Source: Alteromonadaceae bacterium (GTDB taxonomy: Bacteria > Pseudomonadota > Gammaproteobacteria > Enterobacterales > Alteromonadaceae). From it: a stretch of 64,000 nucleotides of DNA. The DNA lies in contig JABXHM010000002.1 in assembly GCA_013373625.1 (NCBI GenBank), positions 1 through 64,000 on the forward strand. The letters run 5' to 3'. Shown here in pieces: positions 20,579 to 31,117 of the stretch. The notes below the pieces were generated by a model. The model was given only the letters and a program-made list of their open reading frames with translations, ran no database searches and had not been told where the DNA came from. The position numbers were made by a program, and so were the translations under genes. Position 1 is the first letter of the stretch. Each line of letters begins with the position of its first letter.

Positions 20579-23056
20579 TTAAAATGTTTGACCAATATTA
20601 AATGTAAAGAATCTCGCATCATCCCCTTCGCGTTCTTGCAATGCTTTGGAGAAACTAAAGACCATAGGTCCCATTGGCGAAATCCATTGTACAGAAATAC
20701 CGGCAGAACTGCGAAACAAACTCCAGTCTGAATAATCCAGCAGTTGTTCATTTCTGCTAACATTATTCAGTTCTTTATACTCTTCGTAATCAAATTCAGT
20801 ATCCCAGACATTACCCACATCAATAAATACACTGGTTCGTACTGAGTTGGATGCATCGTCTTCTACGAATGGTGTGGGCGTAATCAGTTCTATACCACCC
20901 AATGCCATGGCGTTACCACCTAAACTGCGGCGCGATAACTGGTAGCTATCACCTTCCGGGCTACCTGGAATAACTGTGCCGTCTGGCAGCGTTATCGAAT
21001 TGCCCCCTGCAGCACGGAAAATACCGCGAGGTCCTACTGTATTGTTTTCGAAACCACGCAGGGTATCGGCACCACCAGCAGTAAAGTTTTGCGTAAACGG
21101 CAGTATTTGATCGTTACCGTTCACATCACCATAACCGTTACCATACCCCAATCTGATTTTGGTTAATACTGACCATTTTTGGTTACGGGTAAGTGGGAAA
21201 TAGAACTTCGCATCGTAAATAGTCTTAAAGTAATTAACATCAGAGTTAGGCGTTGTAATATTAAACGACGCTCGCTGTGTAGAACCGGCAGTTGGGAACA
21301 ATCCGCGGTTAATGGTACTGCGACTCCATGATACCGAGCTCTCTAAACTGGTATACGAGATTGGTGCATCAGGGTTCAGTTCATCGGTAAACTGGCGATA
21401 AAAGCGGTTAGTTTGTTCATAGTTACCGCGATTCGACAATTCTATGTCTGAGTAGGTTAAACCAAAACTAATACGGTTAAACTCATCTATAGGGTAACCA
21501 ATGTTTCCACCCACAGACCAACGTTTTTGATTGTATGAGATAACGTTAAAGCTCGAGCCATCAAATTCGCTGTAAGCCAACGTCCCCCCTAAACTGATGC
21601 CATCGATAGTAAAGAACGGATCAGTGTACGATACTTGCGCTGACTTCTGGTACGAAACGGTACTGATGTTTACACCAATACGCTTACCAGTACCGAGGAA
21701 GTTATCCTGTTGAATACCGGCCTGTAAGCCAAGCTTCGTTCGGTCGCCATAGCTAATGCCGGCATTAAACGATCCTGAGGGTTGTTCTTTAACGCTAAAC
21801 TCAACATCCACCTGATCGTCTTTGCCTGGAATACGCACTGTTTCAAACTCGACCTCTTCCATGTAGGTCAAACGTGACATACTGTTTTTTGAGGTTTCCA
21901 GCATCGAGTTCGATAACCAGGTACCTTCCATTTGTACCACATTCTGACGAAGTACTTCGTCAGCGGTAACGGTATTACCGGTAAAGTTAATGCGACGCAC
22001 GTAAATACGTTTACCCGGATCTACACGCAACGTCAGCTTAACAGTTTTATCTTCATCATTAATTTCCGGAACGGTTGTAACCGTGGGATAAGCGTAGCCA
22101 AAACGCCCCAGATATTTACTAATGAATTCTTCAGTGTAGGTCACCTCTGCCTGGTTATATAATTCACCAGGAGTCAATGGTAATACTTGTTCTATATAAT
22201 TTTCGTGACCAAGGAGCTCACCAACCAGCTCAACTTCAGAAATTTCGTACTGTTCGCCTTCCGTTACGTTCATGCTGATATAAATCGCATCTTTCTCGGG
22301 CGTCATGGCTACCTGGGTTGAGTCTACGTTGAACCGCAAATAACCGCGGTCCAGGTAAAAGTTACTCAGCGTTTCCATATCACCTTGCAGCGTTTGCTGC
22401 TGGTAACGGGTTTCAGATAAAAAGTCATACCAGGCGGTATTAAACTGTAACTCAAAGTCTTCCAGTAATTCTTCATCACTGAACAGCTCATTACCTACAA
22501 TATTAATTTGTTTAATGCTGGCCGCATCACCTTCTTCGAACAGCAGTTTAAGATCGACCCGATTCCGTGGTAGCGGGGTAATAATTGCCGTCACATCAGC
22601 GTTATACTTACCAATGCTGTAAAAGAAATCTTTCAGACCATTTTCAATCGATGTCAGAACCGTTTTGTCCAGTGGTTCACCGATACGAATATTGCTGCCG
22701 TCCAGGCTTTCCTGCAACTGCTCATCCTTGATGTCATCGTTGCCATCAAAAATGATGTTACTAATGGTAGGTCGCTCAGCAACTTTGATAACCAGAGTAT
22801 TCCCATCGCGGAGCACTTCAATATTCTCAAAGTGCGTGGATGAGTAAAGTGAGCGGATCAACTGCGTGATACGGAATGTGTTAACTTCGTCGCCACGCTG
22901 TACCGGTATGTAAGTCAGCGCCGCGCCCAGGGCAACCCGCTGTAATCCTTCAACCCGAATATCTTCAACAACAAAATCACTGTTGTCTGATGCAGCGTTG
23001 GCTAAGCTAGCACTGGAGTAGAGAATTCCGGCTACTACTAACTGATTAAACTTCAT
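20579..23056 (-). CDS. bamA: Outer membrane protein assembly factor BamA
   Basis: The essential Omp85 insertase. 825 residues: signal peptide (about 1-21), five POTRA domains (about 25-425, each with the beta-alpha-alpha-beta-beta pattern; the first begins FVVEDIRVEGLQRV), then a 16-stranded barrel. The barrel includes FNAGISYGDRTKLGLQAG, the GGADTLRGFENNTVGPRG segment (loop 6 VRGF-type motif as LRGF) and the C-terminal signature ending FTFNIGQTF with terminal Phe. Located between rseP and skp, as in most gammaproteobacteria. Confidence 0.98.
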   Translation of the reverse strand: MKFNQLVVAGILYSSASLANAASDNSDFVVEDIRVEGLQRVALGAALTYIPVQRGDEVNTFRITQLIRSLYSSTHFENIEVLRDGNTLVIKVAERPTISNIIFDGNDDIKDEQLQESLDGSNIRIGEPLDKTVLTSIENGLKDFFYSIGKYNADVTAIITPLPRNRVDLKLLFEEGDAASIKQINIVGNELFSDEELLEDFELQFNTAWYDFLSETRYQQQTLQGDMETLSNFYLDRGYLRFNVDSTQVAMTPEKDAIYISMNVTEGEQYEISEVELVGELLGHENYIEQVLPLTPGELYNQAEVTYTEEFISKYLGRFGYAYPTVTTVPEINDEDKTVKLTLRVDPGKRIYVRRINFTGNTVTADEVLRQNVVQMEGTWLSNSMLETSKNSMSRLTYMEEVEFETVRIPGKDDQVDVEFSVKEQPSGSFNAGISYGDRTKLGLQAGIQQDNFLGTGKRIGVNISTVSYQKSAQVSYTDPFFTIDGISLGGTLAYSEFDGSSFNVISYNQKRWSVGGNIGYPIDEFNRISFGLTYSDIELSNRGNYEQTNRFYRQFTDELNPDAPISYTSLESSVSWSRSTINRGLFPTAGSTQRASFNITTPNSDVNYFKTIYDAKFYFPLTRNQKWSVLTKIRLGYGNGYGDVNGNDQILPFTQNFTAGGADTLRGFENNTVGPRGIFRAAGGNSITLPDGTVIPGSPEGDSYQLSRRSLGGNAMALGGIELITPTPFVEDDASNSVRTSVFIDVGNVWDTEFDYEEYKELNNVSRNEQLLDYSDWSLFRSSAGISVQWISPMGPMVFSFSKALQEREGDDARFFTFNIGQTF

Positions 23057-23110
23057 CTATTCTTTTTCTTCCTGCTGCGTTCGCTAGTTCTTGCTCGCGT
23101 TTATAACAAC

Positions 23111-24463
23111 TCACGACAAACGCGTAATATCATTAAATATGGCAATGCTCATTATGGTAAATAACAGCATTGCACCGATTCTGAAGCCCCATTCCTGAAC
23201 CTCTTCAGGAACTGGCTTACCGGTTATCCACTCTATGGTGAAGTACATCAGGTGACCGCCATCCAGCATTGGTAGGGGCAACAAATTAACGATGCCCAAA
23301 TTAACACTAATGAGCGCCAGAAAACTTAAAAAGTAAACCAGCCCGTACCCTGCACTATTCCCGGCTCCCTGAGCAATCGCAATTGGCCCACTCAGGTTTT
23401 TCACCGATACATCACCGGTAATTAACTTACCTATCATCTCAACGCTTAAGGTCATCAAGCGCCAGGTTTTGTCTACCGCCTTTCCTACCGCTTCCAGTAT
23501 CCCATACTGGTGAGTAAATACATAACCCTCGGGCCATGGCTCCGCATAGGGACTAACACCCAAATAGCCACTGGGACCATCTGAGATGTCGAGGCGACCA
23601 ATTGTGGCAGAAAGGTCATAGGTTTGACCAGCCCTGTTTACACTTATCACCACTTGTTCGCCCGGTTTTGCCTGAATTTCTTCAACTAAAGCCTGCCAGG
23701 ATGACAGTGGCTCACCGTTTAACGCGGTTAATTGGTCGCCTTTTTCCAAACCTGCTTCATCGGCTGCTGATGTTTCTGCCACGTAAGCAACCTGTAATGT
23801 TGCTGCTGGCCGGTATTCAGTAATCCCCATGCTGCGTAAGGGAGACTCCGATTCTTCGTCAAAGTTCCATGTCGATATGTTTAATGTACGCTGCTGTACT
23901 GCGCCTCTGGCATCAATAACCGTCATATCCATCGACGATTGACCAATATGCGACATAAGTTCAAAATTCACCGCTTCCCAATCTGGTGTTTCGCGCTCAC
24001 CTATGTGGGTAATTTCCATTTGTTTAGTCAGGCCAGCTTGTGCTGCAATACTCTGCGGTGCAACATCACCAATCACCGGTTTGACCGTACTGATACCAAT
24101 TAAATACATCGCGTACAGCGCAATAGCCGCAAAGATGAAGTTAACTCCCGGTCCGGCGGCAATAATCGCCATACGTTGTCCGACAGATTTACGGTTAAAC
24201 GCCTGCGAAGCGAGCTCCGGCGGCACTTCATCGATGCGCTCGTCGAGCATGCGTACGTAACCGCCAAGCGGAATAGCCGCTACAGCAAATTCAGTACCAT
24301 GGCGATCGGTTTTACTCCAGATAGGTTTACCAAAACCAATTGAAAAACGTTTTACAAACACGCCACAACTGCGGGCAACATAATAATGGCCCCACTCATG
24401 CACGGCCACTAGTATGCCCAGCGCAATAATAAACGCCCCGGCGTTTCGTAAAAATTCAAACAC
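23111..24463 (-). CDS. rseP: Site-2 intramembrane zinc protease RseP
   Basis: Cleaves the transmembrane segment of anti-sigma RseA during the envelope stress response, and clears remnant signal peptides. 450 residues. The zinc site H22-E23-W-G-H26 lies in the first helix. Two PDZ domains follow (about 115-300), then the third-ligand motif LLPLPMLDGGHLMYF and a last membrane helix near the C-terminus. It is encoded 3 bp after dxr and 54 bp before bamA, the conserved envelope-biogenesis order. Confidence 0.97.
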   Translation of the reverse strand: MFEFLRNAGAFIIALGILVAVHEWGHYYVARSCGVFVKRFSIGFGKPIWSKTDRHGTEFAVAAIPLGGYVRMLDERIDEVPPELASQAFNRKSVGQRMAIIAAGPGVNFIFAAIALYAMYLIGISTVKPVIGDVAPQSIAAQAGLTKQMEITHIGERETPDWEAVNFELMSHIGQSSMDMTVIDARGAVQQRTLNISTWNFDEESESPLRSMGITEYRPAATLQVAYVAETSAADEAGLEKGDQLTALNGEPLSSWQALVEEIQAKPGEQVVISVNRAGQTYDLSATIGRLDISDGPSGYLGVSPYAEPWPEGYVFTHQYGILEAVGKAVDKTWRLMTLSVEMIGKLITGDVSVKNLSGPIAIAQGAGNSAGYGLVYFLSFLALISVNLGIVNLLPLPMLDGGHLMYFTIEWITGKPVPEEVQEWGFRIGAMLLFTIMSIAIFNDITRLS

Positions 24464-24466
24464 GCC

Positions 24467-25645
24467 TTAACCTTCCTCAATCAATGCTAATGCGGCAAGT
24501 CTTGCCTGTCTGTCTAACTCTCGAACCTGTTGGATTGACGAAACGTCAGTTGGTTCAAAACGATTTAACACTTCACTGTTTATTTGCGCTATGCGATTAA
24601 ACTTAATGCGCTTTGTTAAAAATGCTTCAACTGCCACCTCATTGGCAGCATTGAGCCTGGTTGTAGCCGACTGACCGCTACGGCAGGCTTCCATGGCCAG
24701 ATACAAATTAGGAAAACGCGCCGGATCAGGCGTGCTAAAACTCAAATCGGCCAACTTTGCAAAATCCAGTGCAGCCACCCCCGCATCAATGCGTTTAGGG
24801 TAACCAAGCCCATAGGCTATCGGGGTTCGCATGTCCGGATTCCCCATCTGCGCAATGACCGAACCATCGATGTACTGTACCATTGAGTGAATAGTGCTTT
24901 GCGGGTGCAACACTACCTGAATGTTGTCAGGTGCCAGCCCAAACAACCAACAGGCTTCAATAAACTCCAGTCCTTTGTTCATCATGGTAGCTGAGTCGAC
25001 CGAAATTTTGCGTCCCATATCCCAGTTAGGATGTGCACAAGCCTGATCCGGTGTAATGGCATCAAAGGTAGTTACATCGCGATCTCTAAAAGGACCGCCC
25101 GACCCGGTTAACAGGATTTCACTGATCCCCGACGCGGCTAAATTACCATACTCGAAGTTATCCGGCAGGCACTGGAAAATAGCATTATGTTCGCTATCAA
25201 TAGGCAGTATTTCGGCTTTGGATTGCTTGGCGGCATCCATAAAGAGCGCGCCAGACATCACCAGAGATTCTTTATTGGCTAATAGCACCCGCTTGCCGGC
25301 TTTTACCGCAGCAAGGGTTGGTTCCAACCCGGCAGCGCCCACAATGGCGGCCATGACGGCATCGACTTCTGCAGCTGACGCCACTTCTTCCAGCGCTCGC
25401 TGACCACTGAGAACTTCGGAAGTGAGTTGATATTGATTGGTCAGATGGCATGCCTGCTCATAGTCAGCATCGTCAGCCACGACAATATATCGCGCATTAC
25501 ATGCTTTAGCCTGCTTAACCAGCAGCTCTACCTGTCTATGGCCTGTTATCGCGAAAACACGAAAATCGTCGGGGTGCCTGGCAACAACGTCCAGCGTGCT
25601 TTGCCCGATTGACCCGGTTGCGCCAAGAATGGTGATTGTCAGCAT
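24467..25645 (-). CDS. dxr: 1-deoxy-D-xylulose 5-phosphate reductoisomerase
   Basis: Converts DXP to MEP with NADPH, the committed step of the MEP isoprenoid pathway. 392 residues from ATG 25645. The NADPH loop is G8-A-T-G-S-I-G14. The substrate and metal region [14 protein letters not shown], the flexible-loop segment TGSGGPFRD and [23 protein letters not shown] are all intact. The ATG overlaps the cdsA stop (TAATG). A slightly longer in-frame start within cdsA is rejected. Confidence 0.97.
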   Translation of the reverse strand: MLTITILGATGSIGQSTLDVVARHPDDFRVFAITGHRQVELLVKQAKACNARYIVVADDADYEQACHLTNQYQLTSEVLSGQRALEEVASAAEVDAVMAAIVGAAGLEPTLAAVKAGKRVLLANKESLVMSGALFMDAAKQSKAEILPIDSEHNAIFQCLPDNFEYGNLAASGISEILLTGSGGPFRDRDVTTFDAITPDQACAHPNWDMGRKISVDSATMMNKGLEFIEACWLFGLAPDNIQVVLHPQSTIHSMVQYIDGSVIAQMGNPDMRTPIAYGLGYPKRIDAGVAALDFAKLADLSFSTPDPARFPNLYLAMEACRSGQSATTRLNAANEVAVEAFLTKRIKFNRIAQINSEVLNRFEPTDVSSIQQVRELDRQARLAALALIEEG

Positions 25646-26508
25646 TAGGCCATCCAGGTGACATAACAATACGCGAACACAGGAAATGCCGCGGTTAAGC
25701 TATCGATCCGGTCCATGAGGCCACCATGCCCGGGGAGTATCCGGCCGCTGTCTTTAATGCCGGCACAACGTTTAAACATACTTTCGTTTAAATCGCCCAA
25801 AGCCGACACGGCAACGGTTAACCCGCCTATCAGTAAATGCAACCAGATACGCGAAGTCTCAACCTGATAATGCAGCGCTGCAAAGGCAATAATGGCAAAG
25901 GATGCCATAATGCCACCAAACAAACCTTCGAAGGTTTTACCGGGCGAAACGTTTGGCCGAAGCTTATGGCGGCCAAATTTGACGCCAACAAAAAAAGCGC
26001 CGATGTCGGCAGCCCAAACGATGCCCAATACATAGAAGATAAGTGATGCGCCATAAAAGGTATCTACATCATATAAACTCGACCGAAGAGCAACCACCGC
26101 AACCCAGGTAGGGATAAGTGTTATAACGCCAAATAAACAACGAATAATCCAGCTTTGTCGCCAGAAAGCAGAATAGCGTGGATAGGCGATAATCATAAAC
26201 AGGGACGCCAGCCACCAAAGGGCTGCCAGGGACAAGATAAAGTGGTAGGTCTCATTAAGTGAGCCCTGATACCAAATCAACTCAACGTCTACCAAGGCTA
26301 TTAAGCCCAAACAAACCGCTAGCAGCGTCAGACCAAAAACAACCTTAATAGGTCGCGACGATAACCCTGACATATTTGCCCATTCATAGCCACCAAGCGC
26401 TATGACACCGGCAATGGCGTACTGAAACAGCGTAATAGGTAAAAATAAAATTGCCAGAATAGCGAGCGGCGCGAGTATAAGCGCCGTAATGATTCGTTGT
26501 TTTAACAT
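25645..26508 (-). CDS. cdsA: Phosphatidate cytidylyltransferase (CDP-diglyceride synthase)
   Basis: An integral inner-membrane enzyme making CDP-diacylglycerol from CTP and phosphatidate. 287 residues with about eight hydrophobic helices. The C-terminal CdsA signature region is present: [12 protein letters not shown], then [36 protein letters not shown], with the Asp residues that bind magnesium. It lies between uppS and dxr and shares one base with dxr. Confidence 0.96.
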   Translation of the reverse strand: MLKQRIITALILAPLAILAILFLPITLFQYAIAGVIALGGYEWANMSGLSSRPIKVVFGLTLLAVCLGLIALVDVELIWYQGSLNETYHFILSLAALWWLASLFMIIAYPRYSAFWRQSWIIRCLFGVITLIPTWVAVVALRSSLYDVDTFYGASLIFYVLGIVWAADIGAFFVGVKFGRHKLRPNVSPGKTFEGLFGGIMASFAIIAFAALHYQVETSRIWLHLLIGGLTVAVSALGDLNESMFKRCAGIKDSGRILPGHGGLMDRIDSLTAAFPVFAYCYVTWMA

Positions 26509-26554
26509 GCGAAAGGTCTTTTATAAAAAGATGACAGCATTGACGAGGGTAACA

Positions 26555-27340
26555 TCAGCTTTCAATCTCTGCGGTTTCGACTTGTTCGCCGATAAGGCCA
26601 AATCGGCGCTGACGCTCATTAAAGTCTTTCACCGCTAAGCCAAACGCCTGTTCATCAAAGTCGGGCCATAAAACGTCGGTAAAATACAATTCAGCATAGG
26701 CACATTGCCACAGCAAAAAGTTGCTAATGCGGCGCTCCCCACCGGTGCGAATAAGTAAGTCGAGTTCCGGCAAGCCATGAGTAGACATATACTTATCGAA
26801 CTCAGACTCATCAATAGAAGCAACATCCAGCTCACCATCAGAGACCTTACTCATAAGCTGTTTTGCCGCATTGACAATATCCCACCGGCCGCCATAGTTA
26901 GCAGCGATATTAAGGACCAGCTCCTGGTTTGAAGCGGTCATATCTTCAGCCCGTTTGATCTTATCAACCAATTTACGGTCGAAGCGCGATACATCACCCA
27001 GTACTTTCAGGCGCACGCCATTTTTATTCAATCGCTTGGCTTCGCTGTTCAGCACCAGATTAAATAAATCCATGAGTACGGAGACTTCTTCGTCCGGGCG
27101 TTTCCAGTTTTCACTGCTGAACGCAAATAGTGTCAGTGATTGAATTGCGTTTTTACGCGCAAAGCGCACTGCCGCCCGCACTGACTCAACACCAGCCCGA
27201 TGACCAAAAGTACGAATTTTCCCTTTCTTTTTTGCCCAACGACCGTTGCCATCCATAATGATAGCAACGTGTTGAGGCATCTTTAGCAACGCGGGCCCGG
27301 CAGCCAGCGTTGTGTCCTTGTCAGACTGCAATTGCGCCAT
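26555..27340 (-). CDS. uppS: Undecaprenyl diphosphate synthase
   Basis: Cis-prenyltransferase that makes the C55 carrier lipid for peptidoglycan and O-antigen. 261 residues. The catalytic Asp is in HVAIIMDGNGRWAKKKG, and TLFAFSSENWKRP and the RTGGERRISNFLLWQ diphosphate-binding block near the C-terminus are present. About 20 residues precede the conserved start, so an internal start such as the Met of MPQHVAII is possible. Gap of 7 bp to frr. Confidence 0.96.
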   Translation of the reverse strand: MAQLQSDKDTTLAAGPALLKMPQHVAIIMDGNGRWAKKKGKIRTFGHRAGVESVRAAVRFARKNAIQSLTLFAFSSENWKRPDEEVSVLMDLFNLVLNSEAKRLNKNGVRLKVLGDVSRFDRKLVDKIKRAEDMTASNQELVLNIAANYGGRWDIVNAAKQLMSKVSDGELDVASIDESEFDKYMSTHGLPELDLLIRTGGERRISNFLLWQCAYAELYFTDVLWPDFDEQAFGLAVKDFNERQRRFGLIGEQVETAEIES

Positions 27341-27347
27341 GAGTTTT

Positions 27348-27905
27348 CTATACTTCCATTAACTCGGTTTCTTTATCAGACAACATGCTATCGACTTTTT
27401 TAATAAATTCATTGGTCAGTGTTTGCACGTTCTCTTCACCAGCGCGACTCTCGTCTTCACTGATTTCTTTCTCTTTTAACAGCTCCTTAATGTCACTGTT
27501 GGCATCGCGACGGATATTACGAATTGCCACGCGACCTTGCTCGGCTTCATTGCGTACTACACGGATCAGATCTTTGCGACGCTCTTCAGTAAGTGGCGGC
27601 AAAGGGATACGAATAGTCGTACCGGCACTCATTGGATTTAAACCAAGGTCAGCCTGCATAATGGCTTTTTCGACGGCCTGGATAGAGCTCTTATCAAAAA
27701 CGGTAAGTGCAAGCGTCCGGCTGTCTTCAGCAATGACGTTGGCCAACTGACGCAACGGCGTGTCAGAACCATAGTAAGACACCTGTACACCATCTAATAA
27801 ACTAGGGTGTGCACGTCCGGTACGAATTTTACTGAACTGACTTTTTAAGGCACTAATGCTTTTTTCCATACGCTCACGCGCATCTAATTCTATTTCATCG
27901 ATCAC
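27348..27905 (-). CDS. frr: Ribosome recycling factor
   Basis: With EF-G and IF3, splits post-termination ribosomes. 185 residues, the standard size. The three-helix bundle begins [32 protein letters not shown] and is interrupted by the small beta domain containing [19 protein letters not shown]. The C-terminal helix carries [20 protein letters not shown]. Encoded 18 bp after pyrH on the minus strand. Confidence 0.98.
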   Translation of the reverse strand: MIDEIELDARERMEKSISALKSQFSKIRTGRAHPSLLDGVQVSYYGSDTPLRQLANVIAEDSRTLALTVFDKSSIQAVEKAIMQADLGLNPMSAGTTIRIPLPPLTEERRKDLIRVVRNEAEQGRVAIRNIRRDANSDIKELLKEKEISEDESRAGEENVQTLTNEFIKKVDSMLSDKETELMEV

Positions 27906-27923
27906 GTTTTATTTCCTGTATTT

Positions 27924-28667
27924 TTACTCGTTCACACTTTCAACATGGTCAATAAGAGTGCCTTCAGGCTCCCCCATTACCACCCGCTTCAAACAGCCGG
28001 GTTTATTCATGTTAAATACGCGAATTGGCAAGCTATGGTCCCGCGCCAGGGTAAAAGCGGACAGGTCCATTACCTTTAATTCTTTTTCCAGAACATCTTC
28101 ATAAGACAACTGTGAATACAGCTTAGCCTCGGGGTTTTTAACCGGATCGTCACTGTAGACACCGTCTACCTTAGTGGCTTTTAACACGGCATCAGCTTCG
28201 ATTTCAATACCGCGCAGGCAGGCCGCAGAGTCGGTTGTAAAGAAAGGATTACCGGTTCCGGCAGAGAAGATCACCACACGACCAGACTTCAATAGGCTGA
28301 TAGCTTCAGCCCAGTTATAGGCATCACACACGCCATTTAAAGGAATAGCCGACATCATACGGGCATTAACGAAAGCACGATGCAATGCATCCCGCATAGC
28401 CAGACCATTCATAACTGTTGCCAGCATTCCCATGTGGTCACCCACAACACGGTTCATACCGGCTTTGGCGAGTCCTTCACCACGGAACAGGTTACCACCA
28501 CCGATAACCAGTCCAACCTGAACACCTAACTCTACCAGTTCTTTGATCTCCTGAGCCATACGGTCCAGAACTTTAGGATCAATGCCAAAGCCTTCGTTTC
28601 CCATAAGCGCTTCACCGCTAAGCTTAAGCAGGATGCGTCGGTAGGCTGATTTTGGTGCGATGCTCAT
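27924..28667 (-). CDS. pyrH: UMP kinase
   Basis: A hexameric amino-acid-kinase-fold enzyme phosphorylating UMP to UDP. 247 residues. [13 protein letters not shown] (phosphate loop), [12 protein letters not shown], the NG-containing substrate region and [18 protein letters not shown] are typical. Preceded by AAGAGGAA and, just upstream, by a strong 42-nt hairpin (28689-28730). A terminator separates it from tsf, so pyrH-frr-uppS-cdsA-dxr may be partly read-through and partly from its own promoter. Confidence 0.98.
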   Translation of the reverse strand: MSIAPKSAYRRILLKLSGEALMGNEGFGIDPKVLDRMAQEIKELVELGVQVGLVIGGGNLFRGEGLAKAGMNRVVGDHMGMLATVMNGLAMRDALHRAFVNARMMSAIPLNGVCDAYNWAEAISLLKSGRVVIFSAGTGNPFFTTDSAACLRGIEIEADAVLKATKVDGVYSDDPVKNPEAKLYSQLSYEDVLEKELKVMDLSAFTLARDHSLPIRVFNMNKPGCLKRVVMGEPEGTLIDHVESVNE

Positions 28668-28688
28668 TGTTATTTTTTCCTCTTGATT

Positions 28689-28730
28689 CGGCTTGGTTCA
28701 TACTTCGTGTACAAAGTATCAACCAAACCG
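28689..28730 (-). promoter_or_regulatory. Strong leader hairpin immediately upstream of pyrH
   Basis: On the minus strand, CGGTTTGGTT pairs with AACCAAGCCG (10 bp including one G-U). After a single mismatch, ATACTT pairs with AAGTAT around an 8-nt loop. The element ends about 20 nt before the start codon, next to the ribosome-binding sequence. It could be an RNA structure or a protein operator. No T run follows, so it is not a simple terminator. Confidence 0.55.
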
Positions 28731-28841
28731 ACTTAATCGGCTTTTATCCAGGGCCTGTTGACCTTTAAGGTACGAGTTCCGGCCTGATTGAAAGCAATTC
28801 AATCGCGAAACTGTTCTGCTGGCCTAAGACATTGCATACAT

Positions 28842-28867
28842 AAAAAAGCACCCCCGAAGAGGTGCTT
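28842..28867 (-). terminator. Intrinsic terminator after tsf
   Basis: AAGCACC and GGTGCTT form the stem on the minus strand, with TTTTTT following. It lies about 45 bp beyond the tsf stop. Confidence 0.85.
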
Positions 28868-28912
28868 GGTAGTGTATCCGACATTAGCCGAATGCAAAAG
28901 TCAAACCGCCAA

Positions 28913-29785
28913 TTATTTCTTGGCAGCTGCCATTTGCGCTGCAACTTCGGCAGCAAAATCTTCGCTCTTCTTCTCGATACCTTCGCCCACTTCAAAGCGA
29001 ACAAAGTTAACCACATCAGCACTGTTTGATTTCAATAAATCACCAACCGTAACAGAAGGATCTTTTACGAAAGGCTGACCAGTCAGGCTGATTTCGCCAG
29101 TGAATTTCTTCATACGGCCAGCAACCATTTTTTCTGCGATATCAGCAGGCTTACCAGATTGCATCGCAATCTCGATTTGAATGGCTTTTTCTTTCTCAAC
29201 TACGTCAGTTGGAACCTGTTCAGGCTTCACAAACTGAGGGCTGGAAGCGGCAACGTGCATAGCAACGTCTTTAGCCAGATCTTCATCACCACTAGTTAAA
29301 ATAGAAACAACACCAATTCGGCCGCCATGAACATACGCACCCAGGTTGTCACCTTCAACAGTCAGTACACGACGCGGAGAAATGTTTTCACCAATTTTAG
29401 CCACTAACGCATCGCGTACATCGCTCACTACGCCGCCATCGATTTCCGCTGCATTAAGCGCTTCAATGTCGTTCATGCCTTGTGCAAAAGCCACATCCAA
29501 CAATTTGTTACCGAACGCTAAAAAGCCTTCGTCGCGTGCAACGAAGTCTGTTTCACAGTTCAGTTCAAGCATGGTCGCTTTGCCCGCTTCCACTTTAGTC
29601 AGGATAACGCCTTCTGCAGCGATACGGCCTGCTTTCTTAGCGGCTTTTGCCTGACCTGACTTACGCATGTTTTCGATGGCCAGTTCGATGTCACCATCAG
29701 TTTCAACTAACGCTTTTTTGCAATCCAGCATGCCGGCGCCAGTACGCTCACGCAATTCTTTTACGAGTGCTGCAGTCACTGCCAT
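28913..29785 (-). CDS. tsf: Translation elongation factor Ts
   Basis: Nucleotide exchange factor for EF-Tu. 290 residues. The N-terminal UBA-like domain reads [26 protein letters not shown], then the TDFVAR core region that displaces GDP, and the C-terminal module [24 protein letters not shown]. The ATG at 29785 is preferred over the in-frame TTG two codons upstream because GAGGA sits 7 bases before it. Follows rpsB after two hairpins, the conserved rpsB-tsf order. Confidence 0.98.
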   Translation of the reverse strand: MAVTAALVKELRERTGAGMLDCKKALVETDGDIELAIENMRKSGQAKAAKKAGRIAAEGVILTKVEAGKATMLELNCETDFVARDEGFLAFGNKLLDVAFAQGMNDIEALNAAEIDGGVVSDVRDALVAKIGENISPRRVLTVEGDNLGAYVHGGRIGVVSILTSGDEDLAKDVAMHVAASSPQFVKPEQVPTDVVEKEKAIQIEIAMQSGKPADIAEKMVAGRMKKFTGEISLTGQPFVKDPSVTVGDLLKSNSADVVNFVRFEVGEGIEKKSEDFAAEVAAQMAAAKK

Positions 29786-29816
29786 TTTCAATTCCTCAGC
29801 AAATAATAATTTACAG

Positions 29817-29837
29817 TAAAAGGGGCAAAAGCCCCTT
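29817..29837 (-). terminator. Hairpin with T run between rpsB and tsf, probable attenuator
   Basis: AAGGGGC-TTTT-GCCCCTT on the minus strand, followed by TTACTG. It lies about 30 nt before tsf, so full termination here would block tsf; partial termination or attenuation is more likely. Confidence 0.55.
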
Positions 29838-29877
29838 CTAATTAATTCTTAATTTTCTATGTATAGAAAGGTATCAC

Positions 29878-29907
29878 TAATCTGAGGCTCAACGGAGCCT
29901 CAGATTA
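29878..29907 (-). terminator. Perfect 13-bp hairpin just after rpsB
   Basis: TAATCTGAGGCTC and GAGCCTCAGATTA flank a 4-nt loop with no mismatch, beginning 11 bp after the rpsB stop. There is no T run, so it may stabilise the rpsB 3' end or be a processing site rather than an intrinsic terminator. Confidence 0.5.
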
Positions 29908-29918
29908 ATAAAAGCAGA

Positions 29919-30647
29919 TTACTCAGCTGCTTCAACGAAGTCGTCTTCAGCTTGAACTTCCAGGTTGTTATTACGACCTGCGCTCACTGCATCAGCAGCA
30001 GCGTTTAAGTACAGTTGAATGGCACGAATAGCATCGTCGTTACCAGGGATGATGTAATCAACACCATCTGGGTTTGAGTTAGTATCAACAACAGACACTA
30101 CCGGGATACCCAGGTTACGGGCTTCAGTTACCGCGATGTGTTCGTGATCGGCATCGATTACAAACAATACATCAGGCAGACCGCCCATGTCTTTAATACC
30201 ACCCAGGCTGCTTTCCAGCTTGTTCATTTCGCGTTGAAGCATTAATGCTTCTTTCTTGGTCAGCTTTTCGAAAGTACCGTCCTGGCTTTGTTGCTCAAGG
30301 TCTTTAAGACGCTTGATTGACTGACGTACGGTCTTCCAGTTAGTCAGCATGCCGCCCAACCAACGCTTGTTCACATAGAACTGGTCACATTTCTGTGCTG
30401 CTTCTTTAACCGGATCACCCGCTGCACGTTTAGTACCAACGAACAACACTTTACCTTTTTTAGACGCTACACCAGACAAGAAGTTAAGTGCTTCGTTAAA
30501 TAAAGGAACTGTTTTTTCCAGGTTAATGATATGAACTTTGTTACGTGCGCCAAAGATGTAAGGTTTCATCTTAGGGTTCCAGTAACGGGTTTGGTGACCG
30601 AAATGCACGCCGGCTTTCAGCATGTCACGCATTGAAACGTTTGCCAT
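29919..30647 (-). CDS. rpsB: 30S ribosomal protein S2
   Basis: 242 residues from ATG 30647, beginning [19 protein letters not shown]. Family blocks: [26 protein letters not shown], the FVGTKRAA segment, [16 protein letters not shown] and the DPxVHE-equivalent [22 protein letters not shown] 30-codon upstream in-frame extension is noncoding leader. Expression probably follows the S2-repressed rpsB-tsf scheme known in gammaproteobacteria. Confidence 0.98.
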   Translation of the reverse strand: MANVSMRDMLKAGVHFGHQTRYWNPKMKPYIFGARNKVHIINLEKTVPLFNEALNFLSGVASKKGKVLFVGTKRAAGDPVKEAAQKCDQFYVNKRWLGGMLTNWKTVRQSIKRLKDLEQQSQDGTFEKLTKKEALMLQREMNKLESSLGGIKDMGGLPDVLFVIDADHEHIAVTEARNLGIPVVSVVDTNSNPDGVDYIIPGNDDAIRAIQLYLNAAADAVSAGRNNNLEVQAEDDFVEAAE

Positions 30648-31117
30648 TATATTTTCCTCAATTGGGGTTAGGCCTCCATACACCCTTTGTATCGATCCGC
30701 ACTTATTACTAAGCTGGACACCCCGATACGCAGTCACAGTGTATGTGTGTTTTAATTTAAGTTTGTGTACTTTAAGAGACCGATCATCAAAGCAGTAATG
30801 TTGTTACGGCATGCCCGCAAAACAGTACATAACCAATAACAATACCCGCCTTGGGTTTCGGATATTTCGAAAAGCGCGCGCTTTATACCATGCAGAGCCT
30901 TTATTCTCAAGTTAAAGTTGGCTTTTTATAGCTCTGACGGCTGCATTCCCGGCCAGTTTCAGACACACATAACCCTTCAGGTAACTATACAGGCGCAGCG
31001 GTATTCGATAACATACAGCCAATTGATTTACGCATAGCAGTTCTGGTTGTTAACGTTCTATCACTGTCAAGCAGACGATGCGCTATGCCTTAACGAACAA
31101 ATATTAAGAGGATTCGG
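30648..31117. other. Divergent rpsB/map intergenic region with long rpsB leader
   Basis: 470 bp. About 230 nt on the rpsB side form the untranslated leader from the promoter at 30882-30910; leaders of this kind carry the S2 autoregulatory structure in relatives, which I did not fold here. On the map side I see only the GTG start with AAGAGG at 31106. No further gene was found. Confidence 0.6.
30882..30910 (-). promoter_or_regulatory. Sigma-70 promoter of rpsB-tsf
   Basis: Minus strand: -35 TTGAGA (30905-30910), 17-bp spacer, -10 TATAAA (30882-30887). Directly downstream is a GC-rich discriminator (GCGCGCGC), the hallmark of stringently controlled ribosomal promoters sensitive to ppGpp/DksA. 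Confidence 0.8.
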
